Shown in pieces: positions 25,003 through 36,086 of a stretch of DNA of 64,000 nt. How positions within the stretch are numbered: the stretch's first letter is position 1; each line of letters opens with the position of its first letter. The translations under genes were made by a program, and so were the position numbers. The DNA lies in assembly GCF_021917145.1 (NCBI RefSeq), contig NC_061072.1, positions 8,061,391 to 8,125,390 of the forward strand, given 5' to 3'. The notes beneath the pieces were generated by a model, which searched no databases, was not told the DNA's origin, and worked only from the letters and a program-made list of their open reading frames with translations. The stretch comes from Hypomesus transpacificus. Lineage: Eukaryota; Chordata; Actinopteri; Osmeriformes; Osmeridae.

Positions 25003-25869
25003 CTGCTTTCCAAAGTGATCAATGTGTTACCAATGGGTCATTGGTGACCCCTTAGGCCCTGCATCCAATAATCAATTCCACCCTCTGGAACAGACAGAAT
25101 GATTGGCCAATCTATCCTGTCAATCAGCCAAGACCTCTGCTGACCAAGGTGTCGTCATGGCAATGCTAGGGTGCAGTCAGCCAATAAATGGATAGATAAA
25201 GTATGAATGATTGATATGTTAACACACACACCAACATACTCTATACATACTATACATGCATTATGCTCGACATGAACTCACAGATGCAGTGAAACACACG
25301 AAAGCATGCTTTTCTCAGTCAAGGTTCAGGAGTCTCAGGGATGGGTTATGGTTTGATCTGGACCAACATCTTCATGTCTTTAAGTCAGGGACTGTCACAG
25401 AGAGAGTGTTTCCTTATGTCTGCATTCTCTGCCCTCGTCAGTGAACACAAGGATCAGAGACTGCTGTAAACCCTGACCTGTTGAACCGGAGAGATGCACT
25501 GTGATATGACCACACCTTCGCAAGCTGACCATAACCTCACAATCCCCTTTTACAAAGACAAACCAGGACCTATTACATTCATACGGTTACCATTGGAAAC
25601 ATAAACCCAACTGTTGTTCACAATTCAAATCCGCTATATATATCACCACGTCCCTGTTTAGTACCTGTCTGTGCCCCTTTAACCTCAGTTACAAACACAC
25701 ACACTCATTCACACCTTCGTCCCCCTCCTTCTCCTAGACAACCAAAAAAGCGACCGACAAGAGCCGGTAACCATAGAAACCTCCTCCAGCTGCCGTCGCT
25801 GCAGGCTGGCTGGGTGGCGTCGTAACTCACCTGCTCTTGTATGAGCTGAAACAGGGAGCTTCTATCCAT
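5993..25869 (-). CDS. rhbdl1: rhomboid-like protein 1 (rhbdl1), 5' five coding exons, truncated by window edge
   Basis: This gene encodes a polytopic membrane protein of the rhomboid intramembrane serine protease family. Coding exons in transcript order are 25831-25869, 16224-16382, 8314-8538, 6755-6903 and 5993-6105, giving 228 codons plus one base with every phase consistent. Residues 1-66 carry an EF-hand-like region ([12 protein letters not shown]), 67-141 the conserved [15 protein letters not shown] and [16 protein letters not shown] blocks, and 142-229 the first rhomboid helices with the L1-loop WR and the motif [20 protein letters not shown]. The catalytic GxSG serine and last-helix histidine are off the left edge, so activity cannot be judged. 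I recall human RHBDL1 as nearly collinear. The neighbouring wdr90 and rhot2 favour rhbdl1 over rhbdl3. Confidence 0.92.
6271..6356. repeat. 13-bp minisatellite, about 7 copies
   Basis: GGTCTACAGTAGG-type units repeat without interruption. The array lies in rhbdl1 intron 4, near the acceptor of exon 5. Confidence 0.85.
6755..6903 (-). CDS. rhbdl1: rhbdl1 coding exon 4
   Basis: Encodes [20 protein letters not shown] through the L1-loop WR to SYMFMHVG. The donor is GTGGG|GTGAGA. The acceptor ends in CTCTCTCTCTCCAG, whose pyrimidine tract is the edge of the large GA/CT repeat at 6905-7198. Confidence 0.94.
6905..7198. repeat. GA/CT microsatellite abutting an rhbdl1 splice acceptor
   Basis: About 290 bp of GA dinucleotides with GGTAGA and GACAGACA interruptions. 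On the transcribed strand it is CT-rich and runs straight into the exon 4 acceptor, so it serves as the polypyrimidine tract. Confidence 0.9.
7930..8150 (-). repeat. Dispersed repeat, copy 1 (family unassigned)
   Basis: The reverse complement contains AATCAGAAAGGG followed by CCATGAAAGTTTGCACAGAC and AGGTGCATACATTAAACATA. The same blocks recur on the plus strand at about 23206-23660 and 51661-51780. It is an interspersed element in rhbdl1 intron 3; I cannot assign its class without a repeat library. Confidence 0.6.
8314..8538 (-). CDS. rhbdl1: rhbdl1 coding exon 3
   Basis: Encodes 75 residues from [20 protein letters not shown] to FMAIITIIQ. It holds the juxtamembrane block ([26 protein letters not shown]) typical of RHBDL1/3 and the start of the first membrane helix. 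The acceptor is CCGCAG|ATG and the donor CCAG|GTAGGA. Confidence 0.95.
9253..9569. mobile_element. Small non-autonomous hAT-like transposon with 8-bp target duplication
   Basis: Flanked by identical CTATCCAT at 9245-9252 and 9570-9577, the 8-bp duplication expected of hAT elements. Ends are imperfect inverted repeats: CAGTGGCAGTTCTAGAC on the left, and CAGGGGCGGTCTACAC when the right end is reverse-complemented. The element is 317 bp with no coding capacity, so it would have been moved by a transposase supplied elsewhere. Confidence 0.8.
13986..14075. repeat. 50-bp tandem duplication in purine-rich DNA
   Basis: GGCAGACAGGAGGACTGATC with following AGAGAGGAGTCTGTGG occurs twice in tandem inside a G/A-rich stretch (about 13920-14215). 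Otherwise featureless intron. Confidence 0.7.
14546..14740 (-). repeat. tRNA-derived SINE, copy 1
   Basis: On the minus strand the body reads GGTGGCTTAGCGGGTAGAGC (A-box region), a B-box-like GTTCGATACC, then CCTTGGGCGAGGCACTTCAC, AAGTCGCTCTGGATAAGAGC and a TAAATGTAAATGT tail. Four further copies of the family are at 22511-22695, 41513-41706, 54829-55026 and 62335-62528. Confidence 0.8.
14793..15060. repeat. 44-bp minisatellite, 6 copies
   Basis: The unit begins GATCACATCACAAGCTTTGG and restarts at 14793, 14837, 14881, 14925, 14969 and 15013. Copies differ by about one base, indicating recent expansion. It lies directly beside SINE copy 1. There are no distinct spacers, so this is not a CRISPR array. 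Confidence 0.9.
15950..16208. repeat. TG microsatellite with interspersed 20-bp unit, 6 copies
   Basis: Blocks of TG dinucleotides alternate with TCAATGCAGTGTGCAGAC or TCTTAATGCAGTGTGCAGAC. The TG blocks lengthen to the right. The array ends about 15 bp beyond the rhbdl1 exon 2 donor, so it begins almost at the 5' splice site of intron 2. Confidence 0.85.
16224..16382 (-). CDS. rhbdl1: rhbdl1 coding exon 2, EF-hand-like
   Basis: Encodes 53 residues from [14 protein letters not shown] to [12 protein letters not shown]. The first loop (D15, D17, N18, G20, E25) has EF-hand spacing. The second block, [15 protein letters not shown], resembles a degenerate EF hand. The acceptor is TTTCGTCAG|CTG and the donor CTG|GTGAGT. 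Confidence 0.95.
18126..19556. mobile_element. hAT-like non-autonomous transposon inserted in an AT repeat
   Basis: The left end CAGGGCCGTA and right end TACGGCCCTG are perfect 10-bp inverted repeats. TATATATA lies on both sides, consistent with an 8-bp target duplication inside an AT tract. The 1431-bp interior has no transposase-like frame. It contains an 18-bp perfect hairpin at 18415-18460 and a GTCCTCGGTATTTTTT / GACCTCAGTATTTTTT pair just inside the two ends. Confidence 0.75.
18415..18460. repeat. Perfect 18-bp inverted repeat (hairpin) inside the hAT-like element
   Basis: CAGAGCCATAGAAAAAGA (18415-18432) is the exact reverse complement of TCTTTTTCTATGGCTCTG (18443-18460), with a 10-base loop. 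Confidence 0.85.
20940..21120. repeat. CCTAACCC-rich dispersed sequence
   Basis: Contains CTATCCTTGTGGGGACA followed by CCTAACCCCAAATCCAACCC and CCTAACCCTAAC, then a CA run. It resembles a degenerate repeat common in fish genomes (recall, not searched). It is not a telomere: the TAACCC units are few and imperfect. Confidence 0.5.
22511..22695 (-). repeat. tRNA-derived SINE, copy 2
   Basis: Same family as copy 1 in the same orientation, with a shorter spacer between the CACTTCACC and AAGTCGCTC blocks. It lies in rhbdl1 intron 1. Confidence 0.75.
23206..23660 (+). repeat. Dispersed repeat, copy 2 (longest)
   Basis: Starts AATCAGAATCAGAATGGGAT, contains CCATGAAAGTTTGCACAGAC and CAGTAAACATATAGGAATCT, and runs into an A/T-rich body. 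The longest copy in the window. Confidence 0.6.
24085..24265. repeat. CTCCCT hexanucleotide array
   Basis: About 180 bp of CTCCCT units on the plus strand. The open frames here are repeat translations. Confidence 0.9.
25831..25869 (-). CDS. rhbdl1: rhbdl1 first coding exon (start codon)
   Basis: Encodes [13 protein letters not shown] with the ATG at 25867-25869 and a donor GAGCAG|GTGAGT. It joins in frame to exon 2 (IQEQ|LDPDN). This start was chosen because the short acidic/glutamine-rich leader fits the family and no other upstream frame joins exon 2. The G/C-richer DNA at about 25980-26250 probably holds the 5'UTR and promoter, but no start site can be fixed. Confidence 0.8.
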
Positions 25870-26330
25870 ATACTGGCCAGGGAGGTTAGAGAAGCCACTG
25901 AGGACAAGGGCATAGGGAGGAACGAGAGGGGAGGTGGGTAGGTTGGGGGGGGTCGGGTGTGTTCCGGGTAAGGTTGTAGAGCGGGAGCCTGAATCACAGC
26001 GCCGTCAGCCCCCGTCCGTGGCCGCCACGCTGTGCGATCGTTTCCTCTCGTGCTCGGAGGATGGATAAGCCCCTCGCGGCGTCTGGTTCACCCTGTGGCC
26101 CGTGTCTCTCCCGGTTGCCGTGACAGCAGTGGAGGCGCAGGGTGAGCTAGCTGGCGGACTGAGGTAAGGAGGTAGCTGAGGTAACGAGGTAGCGGAGTCT
26201 GCGGAGGCGAGGACTCTGCTGTGTGCCAGTGTGGAGGAGAAGGACAAGCTCCGGCAAACAACAGACCCAGCAGTAGCTCTCACTCACTGTGCTCCTTGCT
26301 ATCCTTTTACCCTACAAGACCGACTCCTCC

Positions 26331-26400
<70 letters not shown>

Positions 26401-26636
26401 CTCTGTCTGTTGCTCTCTCTCTCTGTCGCTCTCTCTCTGTGACTCTCTCTTCGTCTCTCTCTACTCTCTCCTACACCTTTCTCTCTTCACTTTCTTCTCT
26501 CTTCCCTTCTCCCCCTCTTTCTCCTGTCTCTCTCTTCTGTCTTTCCCTCCTCTGTCTGTCTCTATCTCTCCTTCCCTCTCCTTTTTCTCTCTGCTCTCAG
26601 ACCTTGTTAGGAACAAGTGTCTTAGTGCCCTCTCTA

Positions 26637-26668
<32 letters not shown>

Positions 26669-26868
26669 CTCACTCACTCGTACTGCGCTGCCTGCATACC
26701 AATGAGGTAGGGGAGGGAGGTGGCTGATCTCAGCCAATAGAGGTCTGGGGAGGAGGGGCCATGGCTGCAGTTCCTCTCATCCCTGAGAGAGAGGCGTCTG
26801 GGGGAAGGAGAGGGGATGGGCTCCACTGCGGCTGTCGGCTTACTACAGACGCAAGCACACACATCTAT

Positions 26869-26978
<110 letters not shown>

Positions 26979-27251
26979 GAAGAGAGAGGAGGAGCGAGAG
27001 AGAACACTCAAATGAATACCACTGCAATAACACAGGCAGAATTCCCTGGAGTACAATAGATCATTACATGTAATACCAGCAACAAAAGCCCTTTTATGTA
27101 AATCTCATGCATAATGAATGCCAATGGTGAACAGACGGGTTTTTGGGGAACAGGACATGAGGGTCAGGTCATCAGCCTGATGAATCGTTGCTCATATGGA
27201 TCTGCTGGTGGTCTAGGGACCAGAAGACACAGTGCTGCTAGCAGCTCCCTG

Positions 27252-27308
<57 letters not shown>

Positions 27309-27459
27309 CAGACAGAGAAACAGACAGACAGATAGTTCATCCATCTTTCCTGCCTCTCACGATGACAAGGGAGTATTCGGGAGTATTAATTCAGAACTAA
27401 ACCAAACTTCCTAAAACAAGGCAAACAATGAAAGTGCCTGGAAGTGGACGAGGGTGGCG

Positions 27460-27560
27460 TGGCGGGGGGGGGGCGTGGGTGGCGGGTGACGGTGGGGGTG
27501 TGGGGGGGGGGGGGGGGGGGGGGGGGGTGGGGCGTGGCGGTGGTGGGGGGGGGGGGTGCT
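27460..27560. repeat. G-rich tract with long G runs
   Basis: Contains an uninterrupted G run of more than 25 bases plus several shorter runs separated by T or CGT. It is a strong candidate for G-quadruplex formation and for assembly error. Confidence 0.8.
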
Positions 27561-28589
27561 CACACACATAGTAAGCACTGGCTGACACTGCGTTATACTA
27601 ACAAGGAAATGATCTGAAACTGCTGATTGTCCCTCTGTGACTGACACCAAGCATCCCCCTCGTACTCATGGCCACACAAACACAAAGTACACATGCCTGT
27701 GAGCGCACACATACACACTAAGCCCCCAAGCCTATACTATTTACTGTACACAAGGTCCTCCCAATTCCACTTTCCAGGACTCCACAGCCCACATTTCAAA
27801 TGTTTAAAAGACGAATTCCCTGATTGGACAGCACGTCCTAACCAAGCAACACTCGACTGTCATTGGAGGACTCAGAGCATTAAAGCAGGGGCACATCCAA
27901 GCCCAGTTTCCGTTAACTTCAAAGACCTTTCGTCAGGTGTTGACGGAGCACAGGCAGGAAGAGAAAGAACAGATGCAGCTATGTGGACAGAAACCTTCTG
28001 GTGATGAAGAGCCCTTCAGTGCTGTTCTGCTATGACCAAAGCACAGACCAAAATAGCCCTCAGAGCATATGCTATCCAGAAAACAGAGCGTGAGGGCAGA
28101 GTTATTATTGTGCTGCCCAAGACTGACCTTAGAAACATAACAGCATGAGCCTTGGCGCCTTACGACTATCTTGGTCGGGGTCGTCCTGAACATTTCCTGT
28201 TGTCTTTCCGCTGCTGAAAACAAATAACTTCCACATCTCAATGCGGAGAAAAGAGTTGTTATTTCTAGCTCAAAGCTCTTCAGCATCTCCACCCTCAGAA
28301 TCACCCCCATGCTCAGCGTCTGTGGGACATGTCAGACCTCTAAGCTCTATCTCCATGTTCCTTCCATTAACGCCCCCAGGACAGGCTCTTGAGGCAGTAG
28401 TCTCCCTCTGTCGTTCTCTCCACACGTCTCTCTTCCATCTCTCTTCACGTCTATCTTCACGGCAGGCAGCAGGAGAGAGAAAGGAGTGACAGACAGGGAG
28501 ACCGGGAGGAAGGGAGAAAGACAGAGAGTGTAGGGAGGAAGGGAGAGAGAGAAATGGAAAAGAAAGAGGTTAGGGAGGAAGGGAGAAAC

Positions 28590-28590
<1 letters not shown>

Positions 28591-28674
<84 letters not shown>
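28591..28674. repeat. Pure GA microsatellite (about 84 bp)
   Basis: Uninterrupted GA dinucleotides adjoining the right arm of the inverted repeat pair. Confidence 0.95.
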
Positions 28675-28676
<2 letters not shown>

Positions 28677-30406
28677 CACTAAGACACTTGTTCCTAACAA
28701 GGTCTGAGAGCATCAGACAAAGCACTGAGGAGCCCCTGTGTGAGATGGAGGGAAGAATAACGAGGTCTTTCAGAAGGGAAGAAACATGCGTTAATTAGAC
28801 CGTCAGTCTGAGGTTAATGACCCACGGGTCTGGAAGGCATGTGGCTATTTAGCTGCGTGTCAACGTGTGTGTGTGTGTGGATAGGTTTCTGTAAATATAT
28901 GGGATATTTTAATTCTGTGTGTAGTAAATGTGCAAAGCAAGTATTTGGTCAGTGTAAGCGTGTATGTGTGTGTGTGTGTGTGTGTCTGTGTGTGTGTGTG
29001 TGTGTGTTTAGGAAGCAAGTGTTTCTGAAGCAGGTGTTGCTTTATTAGCATAACCAAACAGTGGTTTATGTGGGTTGTTAAAAATAAAGGTTAGTTTTAA
29101 AGGGAGTTTTATTTTCCAGTGTGTGTGTATGTGTGTGTGTGTGTGGTCTCATGGTGGATCTCTCTTCATTGCGTGTGCTGGCCTGTGAGTCAGGCCTCCT
29201 CCTTCTCACTCTGCTCTCCCTAGAAAGGGAGCAGGGATGCAATGGCAGTAATTACCTTACATAACATTTATACACCCTACAAGTGCTGAGGGTCTGATTG
29301 AAGGGGGAAGAGATGAGAGTGAAAGAGAAAAAGAGTGACAGATAAAAAGAGAGAGCGAGAAATAGAGAGAAAGAGATAAATAGACAGAGAGGGAGAGAGA
29401 CAGAGAAAGTGTGAGGAATGAAGAGAGAGATAAAAGGTCTGTGGTGAGATGTGGGTAAATAACAGCCTAGTGGAGCCTGGATTTCCCAGAAAGCCTGTCT
29501 CCTGTTTGTAGAGCAGCAGCTTGATGTATAAGCATACCTTAACTACAGGCCTGTTGGAAGGTCTGACCCGTATCCTCTGAATGCTGAGTGCCAAGCAGAA
29601 ACACATTACATTTGGGATATTGGGATGGGTATAACTCAGTTGTGAAGCATTTGCCAGCAGATTAAGAAGTCCCAAATTCACTTCCTCCCTTACATGTCGC
29701 TTTGGATTAAAGTGCATGCAGAGTGAATACATTAAATGTGAATTATTCAGTCTTTGGTCGGCTGGGGAGCAATCCCATAACTTTTAAATTTCAAAGAAGT
29801 TTCACCACGAGACAAGAGGTCTTGTCTTCATCATAGACACAGACAGTGACAGCGTGCTCCCCTCAGACATGGTTCAGTCTGCCCTCAGACATGGTTCAGT
29901 CACGAGACTCGTGCAAACAGACTTCTGATTAGGTAGAGAGGTAGAGAGGTAGGTAGGTAGGTAGGGAGGGAGGGAGGGAGGTATGTAGGGAGGTATGTAG
30001 GGAGGGAGGTGGTCACTGTATTCTCTGCACTGCAGCAGTATCCCTGGTAATGAGGGAACAAGGCTGCTAAGTCTATTATGGATTACAGTGGTCGAGTGAA
30101 TGACAGCAATAAAGACAGATGACACCTGCCCCTCTAGCCTTCAGAGCTCCTGCAGGAGGGGATCGCACAAATGGGGGAACCACTCGTGTGATGAAAACCA
30201 CACCAGAATGAATCGGGTCACTGACTGACATAGTTTTAGACCAAACTGCTCTACTTTGTGCTCTGTCCTCCAGGGATGAGGGAAGGAGAAGGGGAAGAAA
30301 ATATGAAGATGCGTAGAAGAAAGGGAAAGCATTATAAGAGGGAGAGAGACAGAGAGGGATAGAGAAAGAAAGAAAGAAAGACAGAAAAAAAGAAGGAGGA
30401 GAGAGA

Positions 30407-30485
<79 letters not shown>

Positions 30486-30758
30486 AATGGGACAAGCAGA
30501 TTGTTGTTCTACCATGATTCTCATTGCACCACATAGGATGAGCATATGTCATCCACATCTCATTATGCACCAGGCCCACAAGGGATTAAATCTCAGCTGT
30601 TCAGAACTTCGAGCCAAGCTTTTTGACATTTTGGTGTCACGCTATCTATGTTATTTACACACAGTTAAACGGAGTCTTGCTCCCATAAAGCTTCTTCACC
30701 CATAGAGTGCCATGAAACAGTATTCAGCCGGAACCAGTCTGAAAAAAAAAAGTGTGGA

Positions 30759-30772
30759 GCGCCCTCTAGTGT
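30759..30772 (-). promoter_or_regulatory. CTCF-like motif
   Basis: The plus strand reads GCGCCCTCTAGTGT, the reverse complement of a near-consensus CTCF core (CCASYAGRKGGC type). It sits in the gene-poor interval between rhbdl1 and h1-0. A lone motif match is weak evidence of binding. Confidence 0.3.
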
Positions 30773-31721
30773 TGAGGACTGGAGCCCGTCAACAACAGGT
30801 CTCTCCTGGCAACAGGCCATGAAGGGTAACCACAGAACTATGGAGGAATTTTGAACAGTACAGAGTCACCTACATTACTCTCCAGTAACCACCAAACTAA
30901 CCACCGCAAAGCAGACTGAAATACATCCATGACATATAGCCGGATGTTTGGACAGTTGTGCCTATTTGCTGGTGCCTTCACAGATGTTAATATACTTTGG
31001 GACTATATTTTGGGGTATGAAACATTGTTCAGACATGGATAAATACTGGATTGAACCAGTCAAACACCTTCAGTGCAACCATTGTTTACCATCTAGGAAT
31101 TTGGATTAGGTCTGAAGGTCCTTCTGCCCTCTTTTGGTGACTATCAGCATAATAACACAAGTTTCATCAAGTGTCAAATTCTGCAAATACTGTAAAATCT
31201 TTTTTTGTATTTCTGACTACATCTGCAGAGTAGGCTGTGGTCTTAGAATGACTCGTGTCTAAATTAAGGTTTACTAAAGTAATGTGCTGACGTAAATGAC
31301 ACCAGAATAACAACCAACATTCCAGAACTCACATGCTAAAGTAATAAAGGAAATATGGAGAGATCATAATCAGAGGACTATGACCTCCTAGTTAGTTACT
31401 TTATTCAATCAAGGATTAAAAAGAGCCTGCTAACAGATTTCATGAAGTGTACATTATCTACAAGATTCTTACTACATAACACACACAACACTGTCACATA
31501 ATAATTCATCAGCTCTTAATTTTGTGTTTTGAGATGTGGTTTAGAGACAACAGAAGGTTGGCAGCTCAGTGAGGATAATCTAGTTAGAGGATCATCACAG
31601 GAAAGACAAAACAGTGAATTAAAATGTAACTGTGTGTTTTTATAGAATTATTTTTCATAAATGTGTAAACAAATGTGTGCATGACATGTCAAACATTTCT
31701 TCGAATGGCACAAATATAGAA

Positions 31722-31860
31722 AGTGTTGCTCACCTGCTAGAGCACGTACCATGCAGGCTGAGGCCTTGTCGCAGCGGCCTGGGTTGGATTCCGGCTCAAG
31801 ACCATCTCTGCATGTCCTCCCCTCGCTCTCTCCTCCTCAGTTCCTGACTCTCTGTCCAAA
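31722..31860 (+). repeat. tRNA-derived SINE, second family
   Basis: The A-box-like GCTCACCTGCTAGAGCACG and B-box-like GGTTGGATTCC have tRNA spacing, followed by GCATGTCCTCCCC and a CT-rich body. It differs from the five SINEs listed elsewhere. B-box changes make it an unlikely functional tRNA gene. Confidence 0.65.
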
Positions 31861-32595
31861 AAGGTCAGAAATACATCTTTAGAACAATCTAGAAAGAGTT
31901 CTTATGAAGGCAAATCACCTATGATAGCCTGGATGAGATGGCGGAGGGTTTGACTGACAGCACACAGATGCTTGTGACACTGTGATGACCGGACGATGTG
32001 GGGGGAGGTGACTAGACAGCTGGCTCTGTGGCCGTGGTTACCTGTTCTAAATACTGGGTCTGAGGGGCGTGGAGGGGAGGGTGAAGGGGGGGGAGGGGGA
32101 AGGGGGCAGAGGGAAGGGGGGGGGGAAGACATTCACAAAGAAAGCCTTTAGTGTGTGGGGACTAACCCGGTGTGTTTCTGTTGGCAGTCACCCTAACAGC
32201 CCACTGTGTGTAGTGTGTAGTGTGTATGTGTGTAGTGTATATGTGTAGTGTGTGTGTGTCTATTTGGTGGTTCAGCAGCAGTCAGCAGAGTACTTGTTTG
32301 CCGGCACCTGCTCACACACACACGTGTGTTATTGCAACTCTCCAGCAGAAATCATACTGGAGAACACAGCTGTTGTCGACTGACACAAGAACAGTCAGAG
32401 TAATAACCATACATGACACAAAGAAGACACACAAAGAAAGAATAATATTTTGGGGGGGGTAATATTAATACTGCTTAATGTATGTGGTACATGTAGTACA
32501 CTAATCATTAACAAAATACAGTGTCAGGACATTGTAACACAAAATGGCTAAAGCTGAACTAACCTGTTTGCTTTGATCTCCAGATCAGCTCTTGA

Positions 32596-32790
32596 TTCTA
32601 TGTATGATGATTGATTGTATGTATGATGATTGATTGTATGTATGATGATTGATTGTATGTATGATGATTGATTGTATGTATGATGATTGATTCTATGTAT
32701 GATGATTGATTGTATGTATGATGATTGATTGTATGTATGATGATTGATTGTATGTATGATGATTGATTCTATGTATGATGATTGATTCTA
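32596..32790. repeat. 19-bp minisatellite, about 10 copies
   Basis: GATTGTATGTATGATGATT units repeat head to tail, with GATTCTATG variants at intervals. A/T-rich, unlike the other minisatellites here. Confidence 0.9.
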
Positions 32791-32799
32791 TGTACTGCT

Positions 32800-35700
32800 G
32801 GCTGTGCAACAAATTGCCCCTTGAGGACAATATTTCCCTTAGTTACCTTACAAGTATGTAAATAAAACCCTCCTCAGTAACTGTGGAACATAACCAACAT
32901 TTTTTAACAAAGTCAAACTCAGTCGTAATCGAAGTTAGCTACATACAGAAAAAACATGGAATCCCAGACATCAGTAGGTTGCCATGGCAGATGGAACCAG
33001 ACTGTTGAGAGGGGATTGCTAGATTCGCTTTCTACTCAAGAACAACGTCTCCACGGCAACAAACAAGGATAAACAGGCAACCATGAAACAGCATGGCGGA
33101 GGACATATCCCATAATACCTCAGTGGCCGATGCAGCAAGGACTTCAGAAGGTTTAAAAGGTTAAAATGACAAATTGGCACGAGATCAGTTCAGGTTGTAA
33201 CTCTAAGACCGAGTAGTCCTGACACTTTGCCGTGTCTCCTCTCAGAGTCTGTATTCAAGTACACATGTCTGTAAAACACTGTCCTTCTTGTTTAAAGATT
33301 TATTTTTTAGAACAAGTAGGTAAGAACTGTCATAATAGTATCATACTGATATCTGGTGGGAATATATGAATAATGAGACAAACATGATAATACTATACAT
33401 TTTTTTAATTAAAGATTATGGAAATAATATAATTAATAATAATCATAGTCATTCAAAGTATCATGATTTAACACATTTGAATACAATTAACATTAACCAT
33501 ATCTAGCAGTAATGTTTTTGTTAAAAAAAAAAGAATTGGAAGATAAGACATTGTGATAATGTTTTAAGGGTTATGTGTTATGTTTTTTTTCTAGTGATAT
33601 AATCATCATAAAATGCTAATACAATGTTTTTCTACAGCTGTATAGTTGAAAAGGGAAAAACATATAGGCTACATATAAAATAATGTTATAATAGTATCAC
33701 ATCGCGCACCTTACTGACCTTGCAAAAGCCCTAAGAAGGAAGCTATTATGTCATAACTGCATTGTCTCCAATGGTTGCATTGCAAGGTTATTATGGTATG
33801 GGATCAGGCACAAGCAGCGCATGAGGCATGGTAAGACAATAAATATAATTTGGATTGTTGCCATAGTGAGTAAACCCAACATAATCAATGCGAGTTCATG
33901 TCAGAGTAATAAAAGTTGGACATAATGAAAGACCATGATGTTGAGGGGTCGGATTATATTGACCAAAAGACGGGCCGCCCATTGTTAAAGACACATCCCT
34001 CTGTCGGCGGAGCGAGGGAGTGGTCTAACGGGGCGAGAAGTGTCTCGGGGTGCTGTTTTCAGCACCCGGGCACGGCACGGCCACTGGCTGAAGAACTGTA
34101 GACAGCCTCCCTTTCAGAACACACAATGAGCCTAGCTGCTCGACACTGAAATACATCGTTTAAATAAACCTTGTTAATCCAAAATAGATTCCTTAAAAAC
34201 GTTCTCAATTAACAAACAAGCAACGAAAATATTGCCACAGTCAATGTTGGGACGTTGCCAAACGCTAGTGCGCGCGTGCGCGTTCATTTCCTTCAACGCA
34301 CTTATTCACGCATTCACTCTAACTCACCCACTCATTCATGCGCTTTTGTTCACTCATTTACCGACCCTCCAACTCACCCATACACTGGCACACACGCAAC
34401 TCACATAGCAAAAGGACTGGCGGTAGAGGGTGAGCTTGGAGCTACTCACTCACTGGATGCTAAATGTGGAGCACATAGTAACTATGACAAGGTTCTAACA
34501 AAGGAATCATTTGCATTGCAACAGGCTACTTGTATTAATTTATGACTTTACTAATGACCAAGTAAAATGTGGTATCACTTGCTAAAAGTAGCCAAGGTGC
34601 GTGGGCAAGACCTGTTAAGAGAGGCGATTTTATTATGTTCCATTCGTAAAATATGGAGGCCAACGCTTTCATAATTTTACATACACTACTTTCCTAATTG
34701 AGAAAATGTAACCTAATTAATGTCTTAATGATCACATCTGTCTGATAGCGGGAAACAAGTAAAAAGTAGTGTGACTTTCATATGGGATCCAAGATGGCGT
34801 TTGCAGAGAAAATGTATAAAATCAAGATCTGGATAGTAACAAACAATTTACACTTTTCTTCTTGTAATAGGTTATGATCCATCACTGTATAGCTTTATTC
34901 ATAGTCAATGAAAAATGAGATGAACCGCTTGTAAATTAAACATGCCGCTCAGTCGAATGCTCTGCTAGCCACAGAACAAAAGAATGCCATCTATGTGTCC
35001 TACATTGGATGTAAGCTATAGTTTTGTATCCAGTATAGTCGCACTTGAACTTGACCGAATGTCCTGTGAAATATAAGATCAGTTTGTCTCTCTAATGAAA
35101 TTGTTGACAAATTTAATCGGTTATTATCTGAGCTCTACATCTTAGAGGTGTTGGCAACTTTCCTGACAATGGAGCTCTGGCGCGACTTGCATAGTGCCAC
35201 TTTGTTATTCCTGATTCTGCCTTTAAGCATTAAGGAAAAGAGACCCATATATAGCATTACAACCTACCAAAATCTCCATTAACATTACTTGATTCATCAA
35301 TATCTCAAATACTGTGACATTTAATTTATAGGAGGTTTAACAGTAAATAATCTCAACCACGTCACTCAAAGTCACTGGCTGGGCTGTGTTAGTTAGAAAA
35401 CTATATCGGTGTATTAAAAGCAAAAACGAGGTTTTGCACCACTCAACCCAAGTGGATTCGTTAGAGTATAGATTAATTTGCAAAATGCAATTTACATTTT
35501 TCTGCTTGGTTCCGTCTGTTTGGGTCAATTTGACCGGAATTCTGCAAAATTGATCACACCGCGCAGTGCTACGAGTAGGTTTTCGGGAAATAAAAGTTAA
35601 TCGGTCAGCGAAATATATACGAACCATTATATGTGTGTGAAGCCTTAACTGTCTACTTTCTATCTATGAGGTTTTGTGGACCTATGCGACACCGGACTTT
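32800..35700. other. A/T-rich upstream region of h1-0
   Basis: No gene and no large repeat seen. From about 33290 to 33650 the DNA is strongly A/T-rich. Any distal regulatory elements of h1-0 would lie here, but none can be named from the sequence. Confidence 0.5.
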
Positions 35701-35729
35701 TTATATTTGTGGAGATTTCGAGGATGAAG

Positions 35730-35736
35730 AAACACA
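35730..35736 (+). promoter_or_regulatory. Possible H1 box (AAACACA) upstream of h1-0
   Basis: AAACACA, the element shared by linker-histone promoters, occurs 351 bp before the start codon, followed by AACGGGACC. No convincing TATA box or CCAAT box at canonical spacing was found, so this is only a candidate. Confidence 0.35.
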
Positions 35737-36086
35737 AACGGGACCAGGCGAGTTCCATGGAGCCTGCTAGATCAGCTGCTGGCAGTTGGTGTTCTCAATC
35801 ACGTCCGCACGTAGGCTTCATAGACTCGGAGTAGCGCTTGTGGAATAAGATACATTCATAGGGATTCACATTTGACACGTCACTGTATGTGGCAAAAAAA
35901 AAATACTTTCTGTTATTACGAAAAAGCTAGTTTTAGTCACTCTTTGGAGTTTTAACAACACCATATCAACTATTTTCTAATACTGTCGTTTGACAGCTAC
36001 CTGCGCTCTGTGAAAGACTTTCACCAGGGATATCCTACTTGGTTCCAGAATTTTTTTTTTTTCCAAAGACTTTATAAAAAGTCAAC

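Larger units (their letters stand above)
16383..25830. other. rhbdl1 intron 1 (9.4 kb)
   Basis: No exon seen. Contents include a 1.4-kb hAT-like element (18126-19556), a probable hAT-like right end near 16690-16735 (ends GCACGGCCCTG), AT and GA microsatellites, a SINE (22511-22695), a dispersed repeat (23206-23660), a CTCCCT array (24085-24265) and a CA run (24949-25000). Introns that hold regulatory elements can look like this; none can be called from one sequence. Confidence 0.65.

Noticed and set aside
5993..25869. Identification as rhbdl3 (with rhot1 next door)
   Set aside because: RHBDL3/RHOT1 are also adjacent in human, but wdr90 flanks only the RHBDL1/RHOT2 pair, and the exon 2-5 sequence is closest to the RHBDL1 I recall.
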